Shown: positions 15,401 to 22,730, numbered from the stretch's first letter. The stretch: DNA of 45,565 nt from Streptomyces sp. ISL-87 (GCF_018614095.1 NZ_JAGGOY010000118.1:1-45565); one strand, 5' to 3'. Numbers and translations are program-made. The notes: generated from the letters alone by a model not told the origin.

Positions 15401-16117
15401 TCAGCGCTCGGTCTGGGCGTAGTTGTGGCGGTCGTCGGTGGCCGCGAACTCGACCAGCTCGGGTCGGTGCGCGCCGATCCAGGTGTCGACGGGCCCAGGG
15501 TTCTCCTGCTGGCCGGTGAGCCAGCGGTAGACGTCCGGCCGGAGTTCGAAGAGGCGGCAGTCCTCGTCTTCGGCGTAGAACTCGGCGTTGCCGCCGAACC
15601 CGTAGTCGTCCGCCACCTCCCACACGCAGACCAGGTACGGTCCGCCCGCGTCGTAGATCCGGCCGAAGACGTTGCGGATGTCGTCGGCGCCGTAGCCGTG
15701 CTCGAACGCCCCGCGCTGGTCGGCGATCTCGCCCGGCAGGTCCTGCGCGGCCTGCTCGGCGGTGGCGGCCTCGGCGCGCGGCGCGGGGTCCTGGCCGTCC
15801 TGGTCCTCGTGCTCGCCTCCGTGCTGGGCGATCAGGTCGCGGAGCGCGTCTGTGGGCACGTCCAGGAACATCCCGCTTTCGTTGCCGAGGGTGCCGCCGG
15901 TCAGCCAGTCCTCCCAGGAGTCCTCGTTCTCCCAGGCCTCGATTCCGGGAGCGGTGAGGCCCGGGGAGAGAAGGACCTCCTCCGCGGCGGGGGCGCCGGG
16001 CTGCACCTTGAGGGTGATCGCGTGGCCGTCGGCGAGGCGGATCCGGGCGAAGCCGTGTCCGGTCCCCTCGGTCACGACGGCGTCGAGTCGGGACGTGCTG
16101 AGGGTCTGCGTGCTCAT
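15401..16117 (-). CDS. Hypothetical acidic protein
   Basis: The protein has 238 residues and is highly acidic, with a middle linker rich in E, D, Q and A (about 125-160). The C-terminal part (NVFGRIYDAGGPYLVCVWEVADD, then FYAEDEDCRLFELRPDVY-like strands) looks globular. No family known. ATG at 16117 follows GGAGG. It is a single-gene unit under copy 11. Confidence 0.75.
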   Translation of the reverse strand: MSTQTLSTSRLDAVVTEGTGHGFARIRLADGHAITLKVQPGAPAAEEVLLSPGLTAPGIEAWENEDSWEDWLTGGTLGNESGMFLDVPTDALRDLIAQHGGEHEDQDGQDPAPRAEAATAEQAAQDLPGEIADQRGAFEHGYGADDIRNVFGRIYDAGGPYLVCVWEVADDYGFGGNAEFYAEDEDCRLFELRPDVYRWLTGQQENPGPVDTWIGAHRPELVEFAATDDRHNYAQTER

Positions 16118-16150
16118 GAAGTGCCTCCGAGTTGCGTGGTTCCGGGGGGA

Positions 16151-16202
16151 AGTCGGCTGCCACCGCCGACCTGCGAGACAACTATACACGCGATTCATCA
16201 CT
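16151..16202 (-). promoter_or_regulatory. Promoter plus GTGGCA hairpin (copy 11)
   Basis: AGTGATG-N9-TATAGT-TGTCTCGC leads into stem GGTCGGC/GCCGACT (closing wobble) with loop GGTGGCA (16151-16171). TTGCAA lies 16 nt upstream of TATAGT. Confidence 0.83.
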
Positions 16203-16217
16203 TTGCAAGTAGTGCGG

Positions 16218-17756
16218 TCACGCGATCAGGAACACGTCCCCGATGACCTTGGCCCGGTGCAGCGGTGCCGGGCCCCCGGCCGACCGTCGGCGCGGCGCCG
16301 GTTTGGGCAGCTCGCGCAGCGGCCGGAAGACCGGCCTGGCGCCGGTGTGCCCCGTCCAGCGCTCCTCGAACCCCGGGCGCTGCTTGTCGGCGACGCCCGC
16401 GGGTGCTGCGACGATGAACGCTTCGGCGTGCGGCAGGCCTTCGGAGTCGGGCAGGTAGTGGGCGCGCCGGATCCCGGAGGCTTCCCCGGCGACCAGGCGG
16501 GCCCGGTTGGGGTATCGCTCGGCGAACCGGGTGACGAATTCCTCCGCCCGCTCCCGGGGCGCCTCGTAGACCGTGCGCACCGATCGCCAGGTCGGCCCTT
16601 TCTGCTGCGCGCCGCGGCACCGCTCGTCGTCGCCGAGGCACTGCGGTGCGACGTCGACCGGCGCGCCGTTCTGGTCGACGACCGTGTGGATGCGGCGGCA
16701 GCGGGGCTTGCGCTGCTGGGTGCACCACCACTTCGGCTCCGTGCAGCTCTTGCCGTGCCAGCGCCGGCAGTCCTTCGTGCGGCCGAGGCCGGTGAGGCGG
16801 CGCACCTCGTACACCGCGTACGGGGTCTGCTCCAGGTCGGCCTGGAAGGTGTCCAGGACGGGCCGGTTGCGGCCGTCCTCGGCCAAGCGCCGGTGGAGGG
16901 ATCCGGCGGGCCCGTAGAGCGACATCCGCTCGTTCAGGGCGAGCGAGATGTACTCCATGCGCAGGACCTGCGCGGCCTCGACCGGGTGGGCGCGCAGCCG
17001 CTCCTCGTAGAGGTCGCGGGAGGAACAGACCCCGGTGAACGGGCACATGGTGCAGTGGCTCTTCAAGATCATTTCGCCGAGGTTGTCGAGGACGTACTGC
17101 TCGACGGCGGTCCTGGCCATGCCTGCCCGGATCAGGGGGTAGTCCGGCTCGCAGATGATCCGGCCGGCGGCGGTGTTCAGCTGGTCCTGGATGGCGGAGT
17201 CCTTCAGCGCGCGGCCGGTCTCGTCGGCGTGGTAGCCGATCACTCGGCGGAAGGTCTCGGTGCCGAACTCGTGGGCGGCCCAGGTGTCCAGTACCCAGCC
17301 CTTGAACCGAATGCTGCAGCGTCGCTGGCCGGAGGCGAGCATCGGGACGGTGCCGGCGGTGCGCAGTTCGTCGGACAGGCGCCAGGGGCCGGCCGCGTGG
17401 ATGCGGCGGGGCGCGCGGGTGTCGTCGAGGACCAGGACGCCGTCGGCGTCGCGCGGGCCGCCGCGGCAGACCTGGACCAGGCGCACCCGCCATGCACGCA
17501 GGAGCGGCAGGACCAGGCGGTCGGCGAAGGACAGGGAGTCGCTGAACTCGTCGCCCGTGACGGCGTGCACGATCACGAGGTCGGACAGGTCGGGCTCCAG
17601 GCCGTGGGCGACGGGGTCGTTGAGGAACATGAGGATCTCGGCCGTCGAATCCGCACCCAGACCCCAGGTGAGGACGGTCGGGCGCTTACGTCGGACGGCG
17701 GGGCGTGCGAGCCGGGTGGTGTGGACGGCCGTCCGGGTAAGGGTAGGCAGGGGCAT
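16218..17756 (-). CDS. PP-loop superfamily enzyme, phage/plasmid type
   Basis: The protein has 512 residues. A modified PP-loop TWGLGADST sits at about 30-38, followed by VIVHAVTGDEFSDS where PAPS-reductase-like enzymes contact substrate. Further on are GQRRCSIRFK, ESxx-type IGYHADE and a cysteine cluster CTMCPFTGVC that could hold zinc or an iron-sulfur cluster; more cysteines follow (WWCTQQRKPRCRR). The C-terminal 150 residues are basic. This fits the adenine nucleotide alpha-hydrolase group, with unknown substrate. ATG at 17756 follows GAGGAG; a promoterless GTGGCA hairpin lies 31 nt upstream. Confidence 0.75.
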   Translation of the reverse strand: MPLPTLTRTAVHTTRLARPAVRRKRPTVLTWGLGADSTAEILMFLNDPVAHGLEPDLSDLVIVHAVTGDEFSDSLSFADRLVLPLLRAWRVRLVQVCRGGPRDADGVLVLDDTRAPRRIHAAGPWRLSDELRTAGTVPMLASGQRRCSIRFKGWVLDTWAAHEFGTETFRRVIGYHADETGRALKDSAIQDQLNTAAGRIICEPDYPLIRAGMARTAVEQYVLDNLGEMILKSHCTMCPFTGVCSSRDLYEERLRAHPVEAAQVLRMEYISLALNERMSLYGPAGSLHRRLAEDGRNRPVLDTFQADLEQTPYAVYEVRRLTGLGRTKDCRRWHGKSCTEPKWWCTQQRKPRCRRIHTVVDQNGAPVDVAPQCLGDDERCRGAQQKGPTWRSVRTVYEAPRERAEEFVTRFAERYPNRARLVAGEASGIRRAHYLPDSEGLPHAEAFIVAAPAGVADKQRPGFEERWTGHTGARPVFRPLRELPKPAPRRRSAGGPAPLHRAKVIGDVFLIA

Positions 17757-17787
17757 GAGTCTCCTCGTGCGGGGTGCGTGTTCGGGG

Positions 17788-17810
17788 CCCGCGGCTGCCA
17801 CTGCCGCGGG
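17788..17810 (-). promoter_or_regulatory. GTGGCA hairpin without promoter box
   Basis: An 8-bp stem (CCCGCGGC/GCCGCGGG) encloses loop AGTGGCA. No AGTGATG/TATAGT box lies within 60 nt upstream, although the nearest upstream gene is 230 nt away, so the origin of this transcript is unclear. The CCGAACACGCACC tail is present. Confidence 0.7.
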
Positions 17811-18000
17811 GGCGTATCTGATGTGCCTCGTCGGCCGCGCCAGCGCGCGTCGGCGCGGCGCTCCCGGCGGTTCGCCGTAGTCGAATTGGTCCCGCCCCGC
17901 GTCGCCGGGGCGGGACACGGGCCGGGTTGACGCGTGGCGCCCCAGGGGAGCGCCGACGCCCGCCGCTGGAGCCCCAGGGGAGGGCATGACCGCATGGAGC

Positions 18001-18027
18001 GGCCCAGGCCCGCACGGGGCCCGGGCC
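18001..18027 (-). terminator. Terminator-like hairpin
   Basis: GGCCC-A-GGCCC pairs with GGGCC-C-GGGCC around a short loop, 12 nt after the stop at 18039. No T-tract. Confidence 0.5.
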
Positions 18028-18038
18028 GGAGGGGTCGC

Positions 18039-18614
18039 CTATCGGGTGGCGGCGCCAGCCGCGACCCACGCGGCGACGGGGCTCACGGGGTTGTGCTTGA
18101 CGATGGAGCGGGCGAGAGCGAAGAAGTAGGGGTAGCCCTTCGGGGCGCGGGTGGCCAGCTCCAGGTTCCTGACCGCCGTGTCGTACTGGAACTGCAGGAC
18201 CATGCGCAGGGTCTCGGAGCGGCTCATGTCTCGCCGGTAGGCGAGCACGTAGTGAGCCGCCTGGATGGCCTGTTCACCGATGCCGGTCCAGACGCGGCCG
18301 TTGAAAACGTGGTCCCCAGCGGTCCGGTCGGCGTCGGCGACGTCCAGGGGCCCGGTGTGGGTGATGGTGAAGTGCTTGGGCCAGGCGGAGCGGGGGCCGA
18401 AGGCCAGGGCCGCGTACGTTGCGGCGGCGGCGTCCAGGGCCGCACCGACGGAGCGGACGGTGAAGTGCGGGAGCATCCGGTCCTGCTCGGTGTCGGCCTT
18501 GAACACGTCCGGGCGTGTGGTCCCGCCGTAGTTGTAGACGTCCACGGTCATGGCCGCGGGGTACAGGCGGCGGGCGGCGTCGAGGACGGCGTACGCGGCG
18601 CGGGAGGTGTTCAC
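18039..18614 (-). CDS. Hypothetical protein
   Basis: The protein has 191 residues. An N-terminal helix is followed by AWPKHFTITHTGPLDVADAD, GRVWTGIGEQAIQAAHYVLA and a C-terminal KHNPVSPVAAWVAAG; this arrangement is familiar from hypothetical Streptomyces proteins but has no assigned activity that I know. The GTG at 18614 is 5 nt from AAGGAG. Transcribed from copy 12. Confidence 0.75.
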   Translation of the reverse strand: MNTSRAAYAVLDAARRLYPAAMTVDVYNYGGTTRPDVFKADTEQDRMLPHFTVRSVGAALDAAAATYAALAFGPRSAWPKHFTITHTGPLDVADADRTAGDHVFNGRVWTGIGEQAIQAAHYVLAYRRDMSRSETLRMVLQFQYDTAVRNLELATRAPKGYPYFFALARSIVKHNPVSPVAAWVAAGAATR

Positions 18615-18639
18615 GGGTCTCCTTGGGTGATGCGGTTTT

Positions 18640-18990
18640 CGGTGTGCGGCTGCCACTGCCGCCTCGGGACTCCCCGTCCCGACGAGACAACAATAACCTC
18701 TGAACATCACTTGCACAACTCCCCCACCCTGACTATTCGTCAGATTCTCGGGTCGAGGTGGACTGCGGCCGCCGGCACCGGGCCCGGCCGGACCCGGCGG
18801 CGCCGCCGGCCGGAAGGGTCAGCGGGGCGCCTTCTCCGCTTCCCCCTCAGTCGCTGCGCGACCGGCGACCAAGCCGAGGCCGGAGAGGGCAGGCAACCAA
18901 CTGGCGGGCGCCGCGCGGCCCGGCGGCACGGATCCCCGGCCCACCGCGCCCGTATGGGTGGACCGTGGCGCACAGGATCCCCCGTCGGGC
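18640..18990. repeat. Duplicated segment, copy A
   Basis: From the promoter-hairpin element through the stretch beginning CCCCCACCCTGACTATTCG, this segment closely matches 19522-19865. Its far part (18819-18990) corresponds to the 3' end of the gene at 19699-20256 but is shifted in frame and joined to unrelated sequence, so it carries a gene-end remnant rather than a gene. Copies differ by scattered substitutions, so the duplication is not recent. Confidence 0.75.
18646..18711 (-). promoter_or_regulatory. Promoter plus double hairpin (copy 12)
   Basis: AGTGATG-N9-TATTGT-TGTCTCGT is followed by a first hairpin (TCGGGAC/GTCCCGA) and then the usual element, stem GCGGC/GCCGC with loop AGTGGCA (18646-18662). 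The extra hairpin is found only here and in copy 13. Confidence 0.8.
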
Positions 18991-19009
18991 TCGTGCGCCA
19001 GGGGCCCAC

Positions 19010-19186
19010 CTCGGCGCCGGGCCCGAGGCAGGCCGGGCACCGGGGTGCGGGAGTGCTGTACGCCGAGCGAGGTCCCAGTGAGCGACAATCTGCCGGTTGC
19101 AGGGGCGCGCATTGTCCACGCCGACGGCGGCGAGGCGCACCCAGTTCAGGTGGACCTTGAATGCGGCCTCGCGGTGGAGCATGGCC
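19010..19186 (-). pseudogene. 3' fragment of a paralogue of gene 12541-13101
   Basis: One minus-strand frame encodes REAAFKVHLNWVRLA, then VDNARPCNR, nearly the C-terminus of the 186-residue protein at 12541-13101. Beyond it the non-coding sequence also resembles the GC-rich repeat found downstream of that gene. The rest of the gene is absent. It sits between the two copies of the duplicated segment, so the locus is a mosaic. Confidence 0.7.
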
Positions 19187-19228
19187 AGGGCGAGGGGGCC
19201 GGGGGCGGGGGCACCCGGCCCGGGGCGC

Positions 19229-19489
19229 TCAGATACCGGCGCTGTTGCAGTAGTGGGCGATGAGGGACTGGCCGACGGCGATAACGGCATCCTTGGGCGT
19301 GGCGCCCTGGGCGATGCGACGGTTGTAGGCGGTGCGGATCGTCTGCAGGACCGTGTCTGAGGTGATGATCTGACCGACGGATCCCAGGTCATGGCCCGGG
19401 TGACCGGCGGCGGCGATCACGCGGGCGGTGTGGGCGGCAATCACGGCCACGGCGTCTTCGGTGTTGCGGATGCGGATGGTGCGGCTCAT
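19229..19489 (-). CDS. Small helical protein
   Basis: The protein has 86 residues. After a short basic strand (RTIRIRN) it is helical (AVAVIAAHTARVIAAAG, VLQTIRTAYNRRIAQG, AVIAVGQSLIAHY). It could be a small DNA-binding or interaction protein, but no motif decides this. ATG at 19489 follows TGGAG and lies 36 nt after the copy 13 hairpin. Confidence 0.7.
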   Translation of the reverse strand: MSRTIRIRNTEDAVAVIAAHTARVIAAAGHPGHDLGSVGQIITSDTVLQTIRTAYNRRIAQGATPKDAVIAVGQSLIAHYCNSAGI

Positions 19490-19521
19490 GGTGGGCTCCA
19501 TCTTGGGGTGGTGAGTATTCG

Positions 19522-19865
19522 GTGTGCGGCTGCCACTGCCGCCTCGGGACTCCCCGTCCCGACGAGACAACAATAACTGCTACACATCACTTACGCAACT
19601 CCCCCGCTCCCTGACTGTTCGTCAGATTCCCGGGTCGAGGTGGACTGCGGCCGCCGACACCGGACCCTCCCGGTCGGCGGCGCCGCCGACCGGGAGGGTC
19701 AGCGGGGCGCCTTCTCCGCTTCCCCCTCAGTCGCTAAGTGACCGGCGACCGAGCCGAGGCCGGAGAGGCGGGCGACCAACTGGCGGGCGCCGCGCGGCCC
19801 GGTGGCACGGACCCCGGGCCCACCGCGCCCGTGCGGGTGGATGGTGGCGCGCAGGATCTTCCCGG
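19522..19865. repeat. Duplicated segment, copy B
   Basis: This is the partner of 18640-18990. Here the segment is intact: it spans the promoter-hairpin of the 86-residue gene and the 3' end of the gene at 19699-20256. This copy is probably the parent. Confidence 0.75.
19526..19591 (-). promoter_or_regulatory. Promoter plus double hairpin (copy 13)
   Basis: AGTGATG-N9-TATTGT-TGTCTCGT, hairpin TCGGGAC/GTCCCGA, then stem GCGGC/GCCGC with loop AGTGGCA (19526-19542). TTGCGT lies 17 nt upstream of TATTGT. Nearly identical to copy 12. Confidence 0.8.
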
Positions 19866-20256
19866 AGCGGGCGCCTACCTCCATCCACCCCCAGGCACCG
19901 TCGGGGCCGGGCGCGGCCAGGGTCACATGATGGCGACGGGTGGAGGGTCGCCACACGGGGAGGAGCCCGTGTTCCGTGGCCAGCGCCACGACCGTGCGCG
20001 TGTACGCGGTGAGGCCGCGCGGCGCGGCGGGGAGGCCGATGCGCAGCGCTCCGCCGCGCATGGCGAGCACGGCCCCAAACGGGAGGTGCGCGCGGATGTC
20101 GGCAGGGTCGCGGTACGGGAGGCGGTTGTGCATGGGGCAGCGGGTGCAGAGCAGGATGTCGGCGCGGTCGCTGTCGCCGGGCACGAGGAGGGCGGCGGGA
20201 TCCGCACACTCGGGGCAAGGGGCGGTTCGCCAGTCGTAGGAGTCGGCATCGGGCAC
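19699..20256 (-). CDS. Zinc-ribbon-containing hypothetical protein
   Basis: The protein has 185 residues from GTG 20256, which follows GGAGG. CPEC near residue 14 and CTRC near 38 form a likely zinc ribbon. The middle contains AVLAMRGGALRIGLP and a strand region; the C-terminus is basic (HPHGRGGPG, then ARQLVARL). No function known. The reading frame stays open upstream to at least 20541, where a second cysteine cluster is encoded. No promoter-hairpin element is visible in front. Confidence 0.72.
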   Translation of the reverse strand: MPDADSYDWRTAPCPECADPAALLVPGDSDRADILLCTRCPMHNRLPYRDPADIRAHLPFGAVLAMRGGALRIGLPAAPRGLTAYTRTVVALATEHGLLPVWRPSTRRHHVTLAAPGPDGAWGWMEVGARSGKILRATIHPHGRGGPGVRATGPRGARQLVARLSGLGSVAGHLATEGEAEKAPR

Positions 20257-20541
20257 GTGGCCTCCAGGGTCGGGAGAGGGTGGATCGCCCCGGGCGGGGC
20301 GGGCCGGGCGTGGCATGGGGCGCAGCGGGAGAGCTGCCGGTGTCGGGGGCCGGGCGGGTGGGGCGGTTCCGTCCGCCCGGCGCGGCCAGGGGGCTAGAGG
20401 GGGATCCGGGGGGGATTGCGCGTTCAGGCGCGCGGTGGAGCAGTCGGGGCAGAGATCGGCGCTGTCGGTGGTCTCGTTGCCGCACGGCTCGCCCCATCCC
20501 GGGCAGTCGGTCGTCTCGGGCTGCGCGTTGCGCTGGGTCAG
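20257..20541 (-). CDS. Possible zinc-ribbon ORF in frame with 19699-20256
   Basis: A CTG codon at 20541 lies 7 nt from GAAGGA and opens a frame encoding TTDCPGWGEPCGN and LCPDCSTARLN, a plausible four-cysteine ribbon. The frame runs without a stop through a proline-rich stretch into the gene at 19699-20256. It may be a separate small gene whose stop has been lost, or a true two-ribbon protein of about 281 residues. The unusual start and low-complexity middle make this uncertain. Confidence 0.35.
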
Positions 20542-20609
20542 CGTCGGTTCCTTCTGCGAGCGGGTGGCCGGGGGCGGTGCGGGCCCCCGGCGGTGGGCGC
20601 GTGGCGGGG

Positions 20610-20630
20610 GCCCGCCCCGGCGGGGCGGGC
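20610..20630 (-). terminator. Terminator-like hairpin
   Basis: GCCCGCCCC pairs with GGGGCGGGC (9 bp, 3-nt loop) 8 nt after the stop at 20639. A second 11-bp stem (20579-20615) overlaps it and could form instead. Confidence 0.55.
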
Positions 20631-20638
20631 CCGCTCGC

Positions 20639-21037
20639 CTATGCGGCGAGCTTCAGCTTGGGCGCCGGGTAGTCGCGCTCCAGCTCCAGGTCAACCAGCT
20701 CCTGCGCGGTGAAGACGAAGTGGGCGAGGGGGGTCACGTCCGACGCGTTCTCCTCCGGGACCGCGAGGACGAAGCGGATGCGGTGGACGGTGTACGCCTT
20801 GATCTGCTCCAGGGTGAAGGAGCGCATCTCGCCCCGGGTGCGGCACATCGCGCGGACGATGATGCCGCCCTTGCTGGTGGTGAGGATGTTGTGGATCTCA
20901 ATGGTGCGCACCGACTCGTCGCCCTTGCTGTCGACGTAGGTGATGGTCGTGGCGCGCTGGCCGTCCATGGCGCGGATCAGGTCGGTCAGGGTGCGGGTGG
21001 TGGTCTGACCGGCGGTGATCTTCATGGAGTTCGACAC
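20639..21037 (-). CDS. Small WYL-domain protein
   Basis: The protein has 132 residues. The segment ITYVDSKGDESVRTIEI, then IIVRAMCRTRGEMRSFTLEQI matches the beta-barrel WYL domain, which senses ligands or nucleic acid in many regulators. Here it has no helix-turn-helix, so it is a stand-alone version. The GTG at 21037 is 8 nt from AGGGAG; an internal ATG at 21025 is a weaker choice. It could be a candidate to bind the recurrent RNA or DNA element; nothing in the sequence proves this. Confidence 0.78.
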   Translation of the reverse strand: MSNSMKITAGQTTTRTLTDLIRAMDGQRATTITYVDSKGDESVRTIEIHNILTTSKGGIIVRAMCRTRGEMRSFTLEQIKAYTVHRIRFVLAVPEENASDVTPLAHFVFTAQELVDLELERDYPAPKLKLAA

Positions 21038-21074
21038 GGGTTTCTCCCTGGAGCTTGTGAGTTCGGGGGGTGTT

Positions 21075-21126
21075 GGCCGGGTGCCACTCCCGACCAACAA
21101 GACAACTATAACTCACACTCATCACT
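21075..21126 (-). promoter_or_regulatory. Promoter plus GTGGCA hairpin (copy 14)
   Basis: AGTGATG-N9-TATAGT-TGTCTTGT leads into stem GGTCGGG/CCCGGCC with loop AGTGGCA (21075-21095). It diverges from the plus-strand copy 100 bp away. Confidence 0.84.
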
Positions 21127-21224
21127 TCAGGGAAGCCGGAACGGTCTTTTTCTCGACCCGATTTCGCATTCACCCATCCGGCCGCCCGCGCCGCGACGCG
21201 CGGCAACTCACCGAGCATCTCCGC

Positions 21225-21286
21225 TTGACGGAAGTGACGAGTAGAGATTAAGGTTGTCTCAGTTGATCGGCGGTGGCAGCCGATCA
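21225..21286 (+). promoter_or_regulatory. Promoter plus GTGGCA hairpin, plus strand (copy 15)
   Basis: TTGACG (21225) is followed by AGTGACG, 9 nt, TAAGGT and TGTCTC, then an 8-bp stem TGATCGGC/GCCGATCA with loop GGTGGCA (21264-21286). Relative to GGTCGGC/GCCGACC, a base and its partner have both changed. It is the only copy on the plus strand and it precedes a plus-strand gene. Confidence 0.85.
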
Positions 21287-21335
21287 GCGACCGCGAGACA
21301 CGCACCGCTACAAATCCACAGCGAGGAGCCCCGAG

Positions 21336-21536
21336 ATGGCCCGTACTTTCCACGACCGCCCCGCGCACCTGCAGCTCCAGGAGCGGCCCTGGATCTCCCA
21401 CCTGAAGGACGGGAGCCGGAAGCCTCACCAGCAGGCGGCACACAAGCAGGACCGCGCGGCGGTCCGGCTGGCGCTGCGCCTCGGCGTCGAGCCGCCGCTC
21501 CCCCAGCGCCGCTGCGTCGACTGGGAGATGCACTGA
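21336..21536 (+). CDS. Small basic protein
   Basis: The protein has 66 residues, rich in R, H, K and Q, with no long hydrophobic part. ATG at 21336 is preceded by GAGGAG, and the plus-strand promoter-hairpin ends 49 nt upstream, so the start is well supported although the product is unknown. A good terminator follows. The composition suggests nucleic-acid binding. Confidence 0.75.
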   Translation: MARTFHDRPAHLQLQERPWISHLKDGSRKPHQQAAHKQDRAAVRLALRLGVEPPLPQRRCVDWEMH

Positions 21537-21550
21537 ATCAGCTCCACACC

Positions 21551-21581
21551 AAGCGGCCTCGCCTTCCCGGCGGGGCCGCTT
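21551..21581 (+). terminator. Terminator of the small plus-strand gene
   Basis: AAGCGGCC-T-CGCC pairs with GGCG-G-GGCCGCTT and is followed by TTGG. It starts 15 nt after the stop codon at 21536. Confidence 0.65.
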
Positions 21582-22033
21582 TGGCATGTCCGGGCGCAGC
21601 CTTCGAGCGGGGGGCGCACGCGGTGTCCGGGGCCGGGGCCGCGCAGCGGACCGCGCCGGATCCGCAGCGGGGAGCAGGGAGCCGGCCGAGGCACGGACCG
21701 GACCGTGGGGGCCGGTCCGAGCTGGCCTGAGCTGAGCTGGACTGGACCGTGGTGGTGAAGGCCGGCCCGGCCCTGAGAAGAAGCATGCCTCTTCCTCCGG
21801 CTATCGCGGAGAAAGAGGTGTCGTCGTGGCGAGGGGGCTTGCCCACGGGGCCTGACCAGGCACGATGCTCAAGATCGAAAAAGTGGGGGTCCCACTCCCG
21901 GTCACACCTCCGGTGCAACTCCTAGTGCACCTCTGCAGGCAACCCTCCAGCCCCCTTCCGGTGCAACTGTCGCGGGGGCGCTCCGGCATGGGCTTGCCCA
22001 CCTCCGCAGAGCGCCGGACAGGCCGGCTCCTGG
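21582..22033. other. Non-coding stretch with scattered repeats
   Basis: I see no gene in these 450 bases. It holds two copies of GGCTTGCCCAC (21836-21846, 21991-22001), which are the complement of the direct repeats at 22865-22965. It also has two copies of TCCGGTGCAACT (21909-21920, 21957-21968), a palindrome GGTGCA..TGCACC (21912-21931) and an imperfect hairpin at 21787-21817. It may belong to a replication or partition region. Confidence 0.5.
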
Positions 22034-22261
22034 CTACCGCTGACGGTGGTACCGAAGGTCGTGGCGGCCGGGTTCGCCGGACATCACGTCGTAGCAGTCC
22101 GGGCAGGAGAGGCCGAGCGTGGCGATCATCCAGCCCCCGATCGCGACGGTCGTCCCGCACTTCCCGCAGTGGTCGGCGTCGGGCGTGGGACAGGTTGCCG
22201 GGAGCGGCTCGGAGGTCCTGCTGCTGGGGTAGGTCGGGAGGTCCGCGGGCACGATCCGCAC
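22034..22261 (-). CDS. Small zinc-ribbon protein
   Basis: The protein has 75 residues from GTG 22261 (alternative GTG 22252). HCGKCGTTVAIGG and LSCPDCYDVMSG give a CxxC...CxxC pair separated by a hydrophobic strand, a typical small zinc ribbon. The ribosome site (AGGACGG) is only fair. Function unknown. Confidence 0.5.
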   Translation of the reverse strand: MRIVPADLPTYPSSRTSEPLPATCPTPDADHCGKCGTTVAIGGWMIATLGLSCPDCYDVMSGEPGRHDLRYHRQR

Positions 22262-22406
22262 AGCGCCTGACCGTCCTGCCGCCCCGGGCTTCGACTGGAT
22301 CAGGGCCGGCCGGGATGTCCGGCCTCGGGCAAACCAATCCTGGCAACGCAGCCCCGCAGCTCGGGACACAATGTCCCGAGCCCAACTAACCAGAAGGAGA
22401 GCCGAC

Positions 22407-22730
22407 ATGACCGTCACACAGGCCGATATCGACGCCCTCATCGCCGCCCACCCGCAGCTGAGCGAGAACGGATACGGCCGCAGCGCCTTCGCCCCGACGC
22501 CTGTCTGTCTCGACGAGGTTCTGGCCGCCCACGCCTGGATCGCTGAGCAGACGTGGCTTGAGGCGCCGGGGAAGAGCTCCTCGTACCACCTCAAGCATGT
22601 GATGGAGCACGCGACCGGCACGTACGTCTCTAACGGGGCGTTCATCGCGGCGGCACTCCTGCATGCCCCCGGCCTGAAGGTCAAGCTGGACGACCTGAAC
22701 CCGGCGATCGGGATCAAGACGCAGGAGTAA
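22407..22730 (+). CDS. Hypothetical protein of mobile-element type
   Basis: The protein has 107 residues. The segment SSYHLKHVMEHATGTYVSNGAFIAAAL, split here by description, resembles conserved hypothetical proteins on conjugative elements of many bacteria (the SSYxLKH...YVSNGAxIAAAL pattern). ATG at 22407 has an AGAAGGAG site 6 nt upstream. It converges on the minus-strand gene at 23049-23414, and the direct-repeat array lies between the two 3' ends. Confidence 0.8.
   Translation: MTVTQADIDALIAAHPQLSENGYGRSAFAPTPVCLDEVLAAHAWIAEQTWLEAPGKSSSYHLKHVMEHATGTYVSNGAFIAAALLHAPGLKVKLDDLNPAIGIKTQE

Noticed and set aside
10658..17756. DNA phosphorothioation (Dnd) system
   Set aside because: Only DndC-like PP-loop proteins are present; there is no DndB, DndD, DndE or cysteine desulfurase in the window.
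18640..19865. Insertion sequence explaining the duplicated segments
   Set aside because: No transposase frame, no terminal inverted repeats and no target-site duplication are visible.
904..21126. Repeated element taken as a CRISPR array or iterons
   Set aside because: Copies are kilobases apart, each just upstream of a start codon and oriented with it, with no regular spacers. This is a leader element.
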